The position numbers were made by a program, and so were the translations under genes. 59,485 bases of DNA from assembly GCA_003487805.1 (NCBI GenBank), contig DNNE01000129.1, positions 6,986-66,470 on the forward strand, given 5' to 3'. Positions within the stretch are counted from its first letter, which is position 1; the number at the start of each line of letters is the position of its first letter. The notes beneath the pieces were generated by a model. The model did no database searches. It was not told the origin of the DNA and worked only from the letters and a program-made list of their open reading frames with translations. Shown here piece after piece: positions 42,201 to 51,420 of this stretch. The stretch comes from Blastocatellia bacterium (GTDB lineage: Bacteria > Acidobacteriota > Blastocatellia > Pyrinomonadales > Pyrinomonadaceae).

Positions 42201-45200
42201 TGAATTGTGCCCGTCCCCTGGCCATCGGTGACATTCGCACCGACGACATTCGTCACGTTCACAGAGAAGTTTTCATCAGGCTCGACGTTGTTGTCGCCGT
42301 TGATGTTGACGCTGAAGGTGTAGGTCGTTTGTCCCGCTGGAATAACTTGATTCGTTAGAGTCTTTGCCACGTAGTCATTGTTGGCCGTCGTAGCAGTGCC
42401 GTCGGCGGTCGCGATGTCGAAACTTACGTCGGCTCCCTGCGCCGGCGCGGACAGACTGACAGTGAAGGTGACCGTTACCGTTCCGCTATTTCCTTCGGTG
42501 ACCGTTACATCGTTAATCGAAAGATTCGGCGCAGCGCCGCCCGCGCAGTTATTGGCGGGTGAACTGGAATTGCGCGGAGAGGGCGTGGACGTAAAGAAAT
42601 CGCTCGCATTATCGTTTGTGTCGGTGCAGCCGCCGGCCTTGCGGACATCGGCGATCGTGTTGTTACTCAGAGTAAACGCCGAGGGACCGCTGCCTTCGTA
42701 ACAATGATTGGCCGTCGCCGCAGTGCCGGCGTAACCGACGAAGTCGACAACATTCGTGGGATTGAATGGCTGCGTGCCGTCGTCACCGGGACAATTGCCG
42801 TTAAGAAGAGTAGTGCCTGATACGAGGGCGACTTTTCCTGCGGTCGTACTCGTTATGTTAAAGCTGGTACTTCCGGTGGCGTCCGGAGTCGGCAGCGAAG
42901 CCCCGGCACCGCTGGCGCCTTCTTTAATCAGGAAGTAACGTCCCGGTAAAAGCGTGCCCGACGTTAAATCAGTCTTGACCCATGTCGATCCCGAAGTGCT
43001 GAGGAACTGCACCGAATGCGGCGTCACTGAGAAGTCAACAGTGGTGTTGCCGCGATTGAACAGTTCGATGAAGTCGTTTGTATACGTCGCATTCGTCAAC
43101 CCGCCGCCGGGATAAACCTGGCTGATGACGAGATTTGCAACATCATCGTTCTGAATCGTCCCGACGCTTTGCGGATCACCGATGGTCGCGCCGCCGGTGG
43201 CGTTGCTGAGATTTACGAAGAAGGTTTCATCCGGCTCAACCAGCGTATCGCCATTGATCGTGACGCTGATCTGTTTCGGCGCGTCGCCTGAGTTAAAGGT
43301 CAGCGTGTTACTCGCCGATTGATAATCGCTTCCCGCCGTCGCGGTGCCGTTTGCGGTCGCAAAATCGACGGTGACGGTGTTGCTGCTCGCCGGCGTGAGC
43401 GTGACGGTGAAATTCGCGGTAGTTGTTCCGCTGTCGCCTTCGGTAATGGTTGCATCGCTGATGAAGAACGTCGGCGTGACCGGCGCCGCATCGTCGTTAG
43501 TGATCGTGCCCGCGCCCTGATTATCCGAGATCGTGGCGTTCACGGGTGTGGTTAGATTTACAAAGAAGGTTTCGTTCTGTTCGAAATCCGTATCACCGTT
43601 AACGAGCACCGTCACTGTCTTCGTCGTGTCGCCGGGGTTGAAAGTCAGCGTGCCGCTGGTCGCTTGATAATCTGACGGCGACGTCGCCGCGTTGTCAGCG
43701 GTCGCGTAATTTACTGTCACCGTCTGGCCGCTGGCTTTCGACAGCGCGACTGTGAAAGTCAGAGGCGTTGTGCCGCTGTCACCCTCGGCAACGCTCACAT
43801 CATTAATCGAAATCGAAGGCGCCGGATCGTTATCATTGATCGTGCCCTGACCCTGATTGTCGATGATGACTCCATTCACCGCGTTCGAAAGATTCACAAA
43901 GAAAGTCTCGTTTGTTTCGTCGAGGGTGTCTCCGTTGACCAGCACGGTGATCGTCTTCGTCGTGTCGCCCGGATTGAAAGTGAGCGTGCCGCTGTTTGCC
44001 TGATAATCAGCCGGAGCAGTCGCGGTCCCGTCAGCCGTCGCAAAATCAATGGTCACGGTCTGGGCGCTGGTCGCGGTGAGACTGACGGTGAAGCTCGCAT
44101 TGATGGTTCCGCTGTTGCCTTCGGTGACCGTCACATCGTTGATGATGATTTCCGGCTTGCAATCGCCGGTTGCTGAAGCGCTGTTGCGCGGATTCGGTTG
44201 CGCGACAAAGAAATCACTCGCGTTGTCGTTAGTGTCGACACAGCCGCCGGCCTTGCGAAAGCCGGCAGTCGTGTTTGAAAGATTCGCCGTCGGCGCGGTG
44301 CCTTCGTAACAATGACCGGCAGTGGTGCTCGTGTCTCCATATCCGACAAAGTCCGCAATGGTCGTGCTGAGAGGGTTGAAAGGCGACGTTCCATCATCGC
44401 CGGGACAAGCAGTTGACGAAAGCGATGTTGTGCCCACGACCAGCGCGACTTTTCCTGAAGTGCTCGCCAGAGCAATCGTTCCCGTCGCATCGGGCGAGGG
44501 AAGTGCCACGCCATTAGTTGTACCGCCTGACTCCTGCACGAGGAAATAACGATGGGGCGCAATGATGCCGGTCGTCAGATTCGTCTTGTTCGATCCGAAA
44601 TTCGAACCGACACTCGCGTACTGAACAGAATACGGCGTTAGCGAAAAGTCGACGGTGGTAGTGCCGCGATTGAATATCTCGACAAAGTCGTTGCGGAACT
44701 GCGCGCCTGAATTATTTCCGCCGCCGTAAGCCTGACTGATGACCAGGCTCGCAGTGTCATCATTAACGATTGTTCCGGTCGCCTGCGGATTTCCGTTCGC
44801 GCTGGTGATTTTGACGAAGAAGGTTTCGTTCAGCTCGACCAGGGTGTCGCCGTTGACGGTGACATCGAAGTTGTACGTCTGTTGGCCGGCCGGAATCGTT
44901 TGGTTCGTCAAGCTCCTGGCAGTGTAATCGCCGGGCGCGACCGCCGTGCTGTCCTGCGTCGTAATGTCGAACGTGATGCCGCCGGCGGGAGCGGGCAAAG
45001 ACGAGGTGACGGTGAACGTGAATGTCGTCGTGCCGCTGTCGCCTTCATTCTGCGAGACGTCGGCGATGGACAGCACCGGGCTATCATCGTTGACGATCGT
45101 TCCCTGGCCCTGCCCATCCGCGACTGTCGCTCCCGAAACATTGGTAGGGTTCACAAAGAAAGTCTCATTTGGTTCGATCGTCGCATCGCCGTTAACAGTT

Positions 45201-48200
45201 ACTGCGAACGAATAGGTCTGACTGCCGGCAGGAATTGTCTGTGCTGTTAAGGTGCGCGCGATGTAATCGTTATTCGCAACCGTCGCGGTGCCATCCTGAG
45301 TCGCAATATCAAAAGTCACCCCACCAGCCGGCGCCGGATTCGAAAGGCTGACAGTGAACACAAATGTTGTCGTGCCGCTATTTCCTTCGCTTTGCGAAAT
45401 ATCGTTAATCGAGAGCGTGGGGTTCACTGAGAGGACCGACGCGCCTTGTTGCGATCCAGCTCGCGCGCGAATTGTTGTGTCGCCTGATGCCAGAGCCGTC
45501 GCAGTTGTCGTCTGGCCGGTGGTTGGCGCTGGCGTCGCTTTGCTCGTATCGCTCGAGTCCCAAATGAACGAGACGTTCTGGATCTCGATCTCGGAACCGC
45601 CTGAATTATTGAAAGCATGAGCGATGAACGACTGGGTCGCCCCGATGTTAGCGCGGGCCGTGGTCGGCAAGACTTCAATGCGAGTGACGGCCGGCGAACC
45701 GAACGGCGTACCGTCCGTACGTGTGCCGGGCGAGAATGTTCGGCCGGCAGCGTTCGTTGCGGTGTCGTGCGCGACAAATGATCCGCCAGTGCTGCCGGGG
45801 TCTGCGTCGGGTGATCGCGTCAATGCTTGATCGCTGGGTGCGGGAACGCCGCTCGATCCGCCATAAGTCTGCGTGGCAATGATTACATCGCTGCTCGCAA
45901 TCGAGAGCTTCACGTTCACTGTGTCGCCAGTGTCGTTCAAGCTCAACGAACTGGTGGTGAAAATAAGCGCGCCACCAAATGCCGGATCATTCACCGGCGG
46001 ATTGCCGCCGCCAAAGATGACGACCGCGCGTCCGGCTGCCAGCGTCGTGTTCGCCGGGAAGGTGAAGCGATTGCTCGTCGCGTCAGCCACGACGACACCC
46101 GAGACATCGACTGCATTGCTCGAGTTGTTCAGCAGCTCAATAAACTCATCATCATCCGAATCGCGCACGCCGTCGCGGTTAGCGTCGCCTTCGATCGCTG
46201 TCGTGGCCGTGTTGTCAGGAGCAACGTCGGCATTAATCTCGTTGATGACGAGTGGTATCTGGACATTCAGTGTCGCTGTGCCTGAAGCGGTACCGCCCGA
46301 TCCATCGGGCGTCGATGCCGTAATCGTGACACCGCTAATGCCGACGCCGCGCGCAAGTCCTGCCGAATCGACAGTTGCGATGTTTGTGTTGCTTGAACTC
46401 CAGGTGAAGGTGACGCCGCTGAGCGGTTGATTGTTCTGATCGAATGCGCTCGCGGTAAATCCCTGAGTGCTGCCTCGATTGATTGTCGCAGTCGCCGGCG
46501 CGACATCGATGCGGCTGACTTTCGGAATCACGTTAAGCGTGGCTGAGCTGTTGAGCGTCACACCGCCGCTCGTCGCGGTTGCCTGGATGTGGGCCGTGCC
46601 CTGATTGCGTCCAGTGACGTTCGCGGTCGCGACACCGTTTGAAGGGTTCGTGCTGGTTGAATCAACGGTCGCGACAGTTGTGTTGTCAGAAGCAAAGTTG
46701 ATCGCTACGCCCGTCATTGTGCGGCCGTATTCGTCAATGGCGCGCGCCGTGAACTGTGTATTTTGTCCGGCGGCGATGCTGTTCGACGAGGGTGAGATCG
46801 TCACACTCGTCAGGTGGCCCGGACAATTGCCGAAAGGAGTTCCATCGAGTCTCAACCCTGGCGAGAAACGCCGGCCATTCGCAGCAGCTGGAGTACTGTG
46901 CGGCACGAAACTGCCCGTGATGTCCGGTGAACGCGTCAGTGATTGCGAGCTGTTGCCATCAAGTCCGGTCGAACCACCGTAGGAAAACTGGGTGATGAGA
47001 TTTCCGGCAGAGTCGCGAACCAGGATAGTCAACCCGGTGTTGGTGAGCGAGAGCCCGCTGGACGCTGACGTTGCTTTGAAAATCTGCGCGCAGCCAAAGA
47101 CAGGATCGATTGGGTTGAAGGTTCCGCCGCCGAAGATGACGAGCGCTTCTCCTGCGGCGACCGATGTGCCGGAAGGGAAAGTAAACCGAGTCGTCTCAGT
47201 CGTGCTGCCGGTGGCGCGAGTCTTGATGGTCCACCCGCTGACGCCAATCGTGTCGCCGGCACTTCCATTTACCAGCTCGACGAACTCATCCTGCGTGCCG
47301 TCGCGCACGCCATCGTGATTAGCATCGCCCGCGTCGCCGGTGGGCGGATCGGCGAGTACTTCATTAATGAGAATCGCGCGACTCGGATCGCCGGTGAAAT
47401 TAATAGTGACCGGATTGCTTTCACGTCCATCTGAAATGACTGACAAATTCACCGCGCCCGCGCCGCGTAAATCTGATGGCACGCGCACGTGAACTTCATC
47501 CAGGCCCGGCATGTCTGTCGAGGCGAGCACGGCTTCCGCAGAAACGATGCGACCGCCAATCGAGACATTCGTCTGCGCGCCATTGCGCGCGCCGGTCGCG
47601 AAAATAGTTAGGCGCAGATTACCGCTGGTCGGATCGAATGGCCCTTCCTGCAGCGTGTCGGAATTCAAAATCAATCCTTCGCCGATGCCGTCGCCGGTCT
47701 TCGTGAAAATGCCGGGAGCCGCTCTCAGCGTAGTCACATTCAGGCGTGCCGGGAAATTTTCTGAGTTGGTAACGATAACTTCAGCCGTTCCGATCTCAGT
47801 TTGCGCGGGGACGAGAAAATTAACTTGAGTAGGCGAGACGAAAAAGATTTGCGCCGCCCTGCCGTTAACCGTCAGCCGCGTCCCGGCAACGCTGGTGGGG
47901 AATGTTCCGTCAGCTAAACGCTGCGATTGGGCGGTCGTGTTGGCGAGATTCGCCCCCTGGGCGGCGGCAATGCTGTTCGGGGCCACCGCCTTTGTTGCTG
48001 ACGGTTCGTGACCAAGCGAAGCATCGTTGAGAATTGCTGTCAGTGCGCCTGACGGCGGCCGCGCCGGCGGAGCGAGCGCATAAATCTCAGAGTTGTTTTC
48101 TGTTCCACTGGTCGTGACCGCGCCGGAAAGGACTCGCGGATAGTTGAATGCGACGATCGATCCATCGTCATTCAATGACGAAACAACGTCCGCAGTAGCA

Positions 48201-49300
48201 CTCGAGGGCCCGTTGGTAATCTTCGAAAAGCTCGCCGTGGGAAGATCGTAAACGTAGAGTTCCACGCCCCCGTCTGAGTTGCTGCCCGCGCCACTGACTG
48301 TGCGTCGTGCCGCAAATGCGATGCGCGAGCCGTCACCGCTGATGGTCGGATGAAGAGGAACTTCGGTGACGCGCGCGCCCAGCGAGGTGATTTGACGTAC
48401 GCTTCCGCCCGTGCGGGCGTCCGCGAGAAACACCTGCGTAGTGTTCGTTCCAGTTTCCGCTGAATAAACGACACGCGTTCCGTCATCGCTGATCGCACGT
48501 CCGTAGGTCATCGCGAGCGACTGCACGTTCGCAGCCAACAGAGCGGTCGGGCCAGGTCCGAAACGAGGTTGCTTCAACAAATCACGCGCCGTGGCCGGCG
48601 ATGTTCCAGGGTCGCGAATGTAGGCAACAGTCGAGCCGTCGCCGCTGATCTTCGCGTCACTAAAACCGACTATGCCCGATGAATTCGTTAACTGTGTGAA
48701 TGACGCGGCAGTCGTGTCGTAAACAAAGATCTCCAGATTGCCGTCACTGTTTTGACTCGCGAGGTCGCGATTCGATGAAAACGCGATGAACCGTCCGTCG
48801 TCCGAAATTGAGGGTTGAAAGTTTCCATTTGTAATTCGGTTAGCGAGGCTGCCGGGTGAGGTATTCGTGACCTGAATCAGTTTTGCGCCATCGAACAGAA
48901 AAATTTCCGAGTTGCCATCCGTGTTGGTTCCCAGCGGATCGTCTTTCGAGGCGAAAGCTATTCGCGACCCGTCCTGGGAAACCGCGGGCGCCACTGCGCG
49001 CGAACCGGCCATCTGAAAAAAAGCAGCCGGGTCGCTGCTGATGCTCGCGCGAATTGCGCGGAAATGATCGCTGCCGCCGGCTGCGGCCAGGTCTTCGGTG
49101 GATTCAAAACCGATGACTCTGCCGTCGCCGCTGATCGATGGATTGAGATTTATTCCTTCTTCCGATGTCGTAGTAATACGGCGAAGCGTGCTTGACTGGG
49201 CGCGCCCGCTGCGCAATGCGAACAGGCACACTACGAACGTTCCGAGAAGAATCAGGGCGAGTAGACTGTTGCGATTCACGGGACGATGTGGCACGCGCAT
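39227..49300 (-). CDS. Giant secreted multidomain protein (beta-propeller, lamin-tail, Ig-like, Calx-beta)
   Basis: 3357 residues with an N-terminal signal peptide (LLALILLGTFVVCLFALRSG). Approximate domains: 40-415, WD40/TolB-like propeller repeats (NPSISGDGRVIGFES type); 440-640, an acidobacterial Solibacter-type domain (LTVNGRAAQIFFVSPTQVNF); lamin-tail domains near 645 and 1017, separated and followed by Big-type Ig domains; two Calx-beta domains from about 1295; then lamin-tail domains near 1517, 2057 and 2603, each followed by three Calx-beta domains (EGDSGTTTxxFTV...FATADGTAT...NGDTxxExNETFFVNL); a last lamin-tail domain near 3132. No sorting or anchoring signal was recognised at the C-terminus. 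The Calx-beta domains would bind Ca2+. It is probably a surface or matrix adhesin. The ATG at 49300 lies inside a dispersed repeat; a GTG at 49279 is a credible alternative start. Confidence 0.85.
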   Translation of the reverse strand: MRVPHRPVNRNSLLALILLGTFVVCLFALRSGRAQSSTLRRITTTSEEGINLNPSISGDGRVIGFESTEDLAAAGGSDHFRAIRASISSDPAAFFQMAGSRAVAPAVSQDGSRIAFASKDDPLGTNTDGNSEIFLFDGAKLIQVTNTSPGSLANRITNGNFQPSISDDGRFIAFSSNRDLASQNSDGNLEIFVYDTTAASFTQLTNSSGIVGFSDAKISGDGSTVAYIRDPGTSPATARDLLKQPRFGPGPTALLAANVQSLAMTYGRAISDDGTRVVYSAETGTNTTQVFLADARTGGSVRQITSLGARVTEVPLHPTISGDGSRIAFAARRTVSGAGSNSDGGVELYVYDLPTASFSKITNGPSSATADVVSSLNDDGSIVAFNYPRVLSGAVTTSGTENNSEIYALAPPARPPSGALTAILNDASLGHEPSATKAVAPNSIAAAQGANLANTTAQSQRLADGTFPTSVAGTRLTVNGRAAQIFFVSPTQVNFLVPAQTEIGTAEVIVTNSENFPARLNVTTLRAAPGIFTKTGDGIGEGLILNSDTLQEGPFDPTSGNLRLTIFATGARNGAQTNVSIGGRIVSAEAVLASTDMPGLDEVHVRVPSDLRGAGAVNLSVISDGRESNPVTINFTGDPSRAILINEVLADPPTGDAGDANHDGVRDGTQDEFVELVNGSAGDTIGVSGWTIKTRATGSTTETTRFTFPSGTSVAAGEALVIFGGGTFNPIDPVFGCAQIFKATSASSGLSLTNTGLTILVRDSAGNLITQFSYGGSTGLDGNSSQSLTRSPDITGSFVPHSTPAAANGRRFSPGLRLDGTPFGNCPGHLTSVTISPSSNSIAAGQNTQFTARAIDEYGRTMTGVAINFASDNTTVATVDSTSTNPSNGVATANVTGRNQGTAHIQATATSGGVTLNSSATLNVIPKVSRIDVAPATATINRGSTQGFTASAFDQNNQPLSGVTFTWSSSNTNIATVDSAGLARGVGISGVTITASTPDGSGGTASGTATLNVQIPLVINEINADVAPDNTATTAIEGDANRDGVRDSDDDEFIELLNNSSNAVDVSGVVVADATSNRFTFPANTTLAAGRAVVIFGGGNPPVNDPAFGGALIFTTSSLSLNDTGDTVNVKLSIASSDVIIATQTYGGSSGVPAPSDQALTRSPDADPGSTGGSFVAHDTATNAAGRTFSPGTRTDGTPFGSPAVTRIEVLPTTARANIGATQSFIAHAFNNSGGSEIEIQNVSFIWDSSDTSKATPAPTTGQTTTATALASGDTTIRARAGSQQGASVLSVNPTLSINDISQSEGNSGTTTFVFTVSLSNPAPAGGVTFDIATQDGTATVANNDYIARTLTAQTIPAGSQTYSFAVTVNGDATIEPNETFFVNPTNVSGATVADGQGQGTIVNDDSPVLSIADVSQNEGDSGTTTFTFTVTSSLPAPAGGITFDITTQDSTAVAPGDYTARSLTNQTIPAGQQTYNFDVTVNGDTLVELNETFFVKITSANGNPQATGTIVNDDTASLVISQAYGGGNNSGAQFRNDFVEIFNRGTTTVDFSLTPYSVQYASVGSNFGSNKTNLTTGIIAPHRYFLVQESGGTTNGVALPSPDATGTIALASTSGKVALVVGTTSLSSTACPGDDGTSPFNPLSTTIADFVGYGDTSTTAGHCYEGTAPTANLSNTTAGFRKAGGCVDTNDNASDFFVAQPNPRNSASATGDCKPEIIINDVTVTEGNSGTINASFTVSLTATSAQTVTIDFATADGTATAPADYQANSGTLTFNPGDTTKTITVLVNGDTLDETNETFFVNLSNAVNGVIIDNQGQGTINDNDPAPSISINDVSVAEGDSGTTPLTFTVALSKASGQTVTVNYATADNAATSPSDYQATSGTLTFNPGDTTKTVTVLVNGDTDFEQNETFFVNLTTPVNATISDNQGAGTITNDDAAPVTPTFFISDATITEGDSGTTTANFTVTLTPASSNTVTVDFATANGTATAGSDYQSASNTLTFNSGDAPKQISVTINGDTLVEPDETFFVNLSNATGGATIGDPQSVGTIQNDDVANLVISQVYPGGGLTNATYTNDFIELFNRGNTTVDFSVTPHSVQFLSTSGSTWVKTDLTSGTLLPGRYFLIKEGASGAGASLPTPDATGSTSFNITSTTAGKVALVSGTTLLNGNCPGDDGTQPFNPTNVVDFVGYAGTAATANHCYEGSGPSAFTLSNNTIADVRKAGGCTDTNDNASDFFTSTPSPRNSSSPANNCAGGAAPNLSINDVTVTEGNSGTVTVTFTVSLSAPAQGADVSFDIATADGTATTANNDYVAKTLTNQVIPAGQTTYTFSVNINGDNNVEPDENFSVNVTNVVGANVTDGQGTGTIQNDDLPALSVTDVSLLEGDSGTKLFSFTVNLSTAAPAPVTFDIATQDGAATVADNDYVARSLTSQTIGTGLSSYTFDVTVNGDTNIEPNETFLVNVTNVSGATVTDNQGQGTIQNDDSPVLSINNVSANEGNSGTTTFTFTVTSTLAAPAGGITFDIATADGTATSASGDYVARSVTGATIPAGQTTYTFDVTVNGDTSPEPDETFFVNISNPSGGGATISTSQGTGTIQNDDGALMVISQVYGGGGNSGSTYKNDFIEIFNRSIVTVDLAGWSVQYASATSTGTWSVTPICPTGPCVVTPGHYFLVQEDQGAGGTTNLPTPDAMGTISMTAGAGKVALVSNASALTSQCPLGLIDEVGYGSTANCFEGTGPTAAPGNATAAFRKSGGCVDTNDNATDFSIASAMPRNSASAANDCTTGFRPDITINDVTVTEGDSGTLNANFTVTLSASSAQTVTVAYTTADGTATAGADYQTNSGTLTFNPGITTQPVTIAVNGDTLDEVNETYFVNLSNATNAAILDNQGLGTITDNDPTPSLSINDLPNITEGDSGQSTATFTVSLSAASGQTVTVNYATADGSATTADSDYVAASGTLTFNPGDTTKTIPVTINGDTTFEPDETFTVNLSSVSSTATILDGTGQGTIKNDDASPNPTISINDVTVTEGNGGAGSTSAIFTVSLSAPSTQTITVDYATADGTAKAPSDYQSNNNTLTFAPTETSKTITVLVSGDTTNEAICETFVVNLSNPTNAVFGDNQGQGSITDDDGTKLVISQIYGGGGNSSATYTNDFIEIFNRGDSPISLNGLSVQYAPATGTTGTYSVTTLPNVTLQAGHYYLIQEATGGAVGSPLPGPDLTTGTIDLAAGAGRVALVNGTGALSRTSCPTGSTILDFVGYGSTAICREGASTSDNAPGPSNNTTSAQRKQSGCQDIGLNGPAATGDFTAAAVSPRNTGTAANLCSCSTSYSSMFTLDRDTWQTSVAMLFIDRRTPIPSP

Positions 49301-49336
49301 CTTGCGCGTGAATCACGGGCGGGACGCCCGTGCCAC
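49288..49336. repeat. GTGGCAC...GTGCCAC inverted repeat overlapping the giant gene's start
   Basis: GTGGCACGCGCATCTTGCGC (49288 on) and GGGCGGGACGCCCGTGCCAC (49317-49336) form two nested hairpins with GTGGCAC/GTGCCAC outer ends. The annotated ATG of the giant protein (49298-49300) lies within the left arm. Confidence 0.8.
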
Positions 49337-49487
49337 TCTTTCAACTTCGGGCAATAGAATTTTGCGCGGGAATTCTACATGGTTTTGCGGTAATTACAAC
49401 GAAAGAGTATGTGCATCGCGGGCCAGACTGGGTTAGGATTCCGATCATGCTAATTGGGTGCACGTTGATTGAGAGGAAGCCAATACG

Positions 49488-50378
49488 ATGAAGATTGCGA
49501 TCGCCGGCGGTAGCGGATTGGTCGGCTCTGCTTTGATTCCAATCTTGCAAAGTCATGGAAACCAAATTACTCGTTTGGTTCGCTCATCTCCGAAACCGGG
49601 AGAAATTGAATGGCATCCGAATCAGGATAAAGTCAGCGCCCTGAGCCTGGAAGGCTTTGAGACAATCATCAATCTCGCCGGCGAGAATATTGCCGGCGGG
49701 CGTTGGACCGACGATCAGAAGCGGAAGATTCGCGACAGCCGGATGAATGGTACGCACCTGCTGAGCGAAGCGATCGCACAGATGAAGTCAAAGCCCCGCG
49801 TCTTCATTTGCGCGTCGGCCACCGGCATCTATGGCGATCGCGATGATGAAACTCTCGATGAGCAGAGTGAGTCAGGCGGAGGGTTTCTGGCGGGCGTCTG
49901 TCGCGAATGGGAGCAGGCAACTGAGCCCGCGAGTAAAGCGGGCGTCCGCGTCGTCAATCTTCGTATGGGACCAATCCTGGCAAGGGACGGCGGGATGCTT
50001 TCAAAGTTGCTGACGCCATTCAAAATGGGAATGGGCGGCAAAGTTGGATCAGGAAAGCAATACATCAGTTGGGTGGCGCTTGAGGATGCGGTGAATGCGA
50101 TCAAGCTGGCTATTGATGATGAATCAATCCGCGGCCCGATTAATATCGTCTCCCCAAATCCGGTAACGAATGAAGAATTCACCAAGACACTGGGGCACGT
50201 ATTGAACCGCCCCACGGCGCTGGCGATGCCGGCGTTCGCCGCGCGTCTGGCGTTTGGTGAGATGGCTGACGAAATGCTGCTTGCGAGTCAGAAGGTTATG
50301 CCGAAAAGACTAATTCAGGCAGGCTTTCAATTTCAGTATCCTACATTGGAAAGCGCGATGAGGAAATATGTTGGGTGA
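49488..50378 (+). CDS. NAD-dependent epimerase/dehydratase, TIGR01777-like (YfcH type)
   Basis: 296 residues. The Rossmann motif GGSGLVGSALIP is at the N-terminus, followed by FETIINLAGENIAGGRWTDD and RVFICASATGIYGDRDDETL, where an SDR-type Tyr is present. FLAGVCREWEQATEPA, RVVNLRMGPILARDGGMLSK and YISWVALEDAVNAIKLAID complete the family pattern. Members are related to YfcH/SulA-type proteins; the substrate is unknown. The ATG follows AGGAAG. Confidence 0.9.
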   Translation: MKIAIAGGSGLVGSALIPILQSHGNQITRLVRSSPKPGEIEWHPNQDKVSALSLEGFETIINLAGENIAGGRWTDDQKRKIRDSRMNGTHLLSEAIAQMKSKPRVFICASATGIYGDRDDETLDEQSESGGGFLAGVCREWEQATEPASKAGVRVVNLRMGPILARDGGMLSKLLTPFKMGMGGKVGSGKQYISWVALEDAVNAIKLAIDDESIRGPINIVSPNPVTNEEFTKTLGHVLNRPTALAMPAFAARLAFGEMADEMLLASQKVMPKRLIQAGFQFQYPTLESAMRKYVG

Positions 50379-50444
50379 TGTCCCAGTGGCCATCTTGACG
50401 GGACTCATTTCAATCCGTAACCTATTCGTAGTTTGGAGGTTGCA

Positions 50445-50681
50445 ATGGGAAAGACTTCATATCACGTAATCCCTACCCCTAAGGGGGGGTGGGCGGTAAA
50501 AAAAGAGGATGTGTCGCGCGCGTCCAGGCATTTTGAGACTCAGGCTGATGCGATTGACTGGGCAAGAGAAGAGGTTAAAAAAGGCGGCGGAGAGTTTGTA
50601 GTTCACAAAGAAGATGGCACGATCAGGCGCCGTGATAGCTATGCGGGCAGTCCTTCCGCGCGAGATGGAGCGCGCCCTTGA
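50445..50681 (+). CDS. DUF2188-family protein
   Basis: 78 residues from the ATG at 50445, with GGAGG 6 bases upstream. The sequence YHVIPTPKGGWAVKKEDVSR, ASRHFETQADAIDWAREEVK, EFVVHKEDGTIRRRDSY matches the DUF2188 pattern of two beta-beta-alpha units ending in HxxDGxIxxxxSY. The function is unknown. It precedes the frameshifted gene at 50688 by 6 bases. Confidence 0.85.
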   Translation: MGKTSYHVIPTPKGGWAVKKEDVSRASRHFETQADAIDWAREEVKKGGGEFVVHKEDGTIRRRDSYAGSPSARDGARP

Positions 50682-50687
50682 ATCCGT

Positions 50688-51315
50688 ATGCCTCCCAAAC
50701 GCGACTCTTTCGATCGTAACGTCTTCATAAACTGTCCATTTGATCGCGACTATTACTCTCTGCTGCGCCCATTACTTTTCACGATTACCTACCTTGGATT
50801 TAATCCGCGAATCGCGCTAGAGAGTTCTGACTCAGGTGAGATGCGGATTGAAAAAATCTGCGCACTGATCAAAGGCTCAAAGTACAGCGTTCACGACCTA
50901 TCACGATTGAAGGCGGCACGAACAGGCGAATTCTATCGGCTAAATATGCTTTGAGCTTGGAATCGACTATGGCGCTCGACGGCTGGCCTCTGCCCGTCTT
51001 CGCACAAAGCGATTTTTGATTTTGGAGGAAGGCCCGTACAACTATAAACGTGCGCTCTCCGATATTTCAGGTGTAGACATAAAGTCGCACTCAAACAAAC
51101 CCACTAGAATTGTTCAGGCGATCCGTAACTGGTTTGTAGAAACAGTTGGAATGACGGGAGTCGAGAGTCCAACAGGCATTTGGTATAAGTTCACGGATTT
51201 TGCGTCCGACTTTAGCAAGCATCGCCGCGCAGAGGGATTTTCTAGAGAGGATCTGAATATGATGCCGATCCCAGAATATTTGGATTTCATACGAACATGG
51301 ATTAGTCGCGCATAA
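50688..51315 (+). pseudogene. Frameshifted conserved protein (FINCPFD family)
   Basis: The first frame (50688-50954) reads FDRNVFINCPFDRDYYSLLR, SDSGEMRIEKICALIKGSKY, VHDLSRLKAARTGEFYRLNM and stops at ATG CTT TGA. One base forward, from 50950, the sequence continues without interruption as FELGIDYGARRLASARLRTK, RFLILEEGPYNYKRALSDIS, then to 51315 as a normal C-terminus (EYLDFIRTWISRA). Together they make one protein of about 208 residues. The lesion is equivalent to a 2-base deletion in the conserved NMPFELG segment at about 50949. The family is a known uncharacterised one, possibly nucleotide-binding and TIR-like. Everything else is intact, so this is a recent mutation, an assembly error or, less likely, a recoding site. 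Confidence 0.75.
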
Positions 51316-51420
51316 ATCGGAACACATCCACGCCAAGAGTTCCCTAACGCGTGGGCGGGTTGTATAGACATTCATCCTAGCGCAACGATGAGACGGCCGA
51401 CGGTTGATCTAGCAACTCCC

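Noticed and set aside
40155..47828. Many plus-strand reading frames of 60-190 codons opposite the giant gene
   Set aside because: They are antisense shadows of a repetitive, Thr/Ser/Gly/Asp-rich protein; they share the Calx-beta periodicity in mirror form and lack ribosome-binding sites.
49288..49310. Possible sigma-54 promoter (TGGCACG...TTGCG)
   Set aside because: The spacing between the two boxes is 6 bases instead of 4, and the sequence is part of a dispersed inverted repeat.
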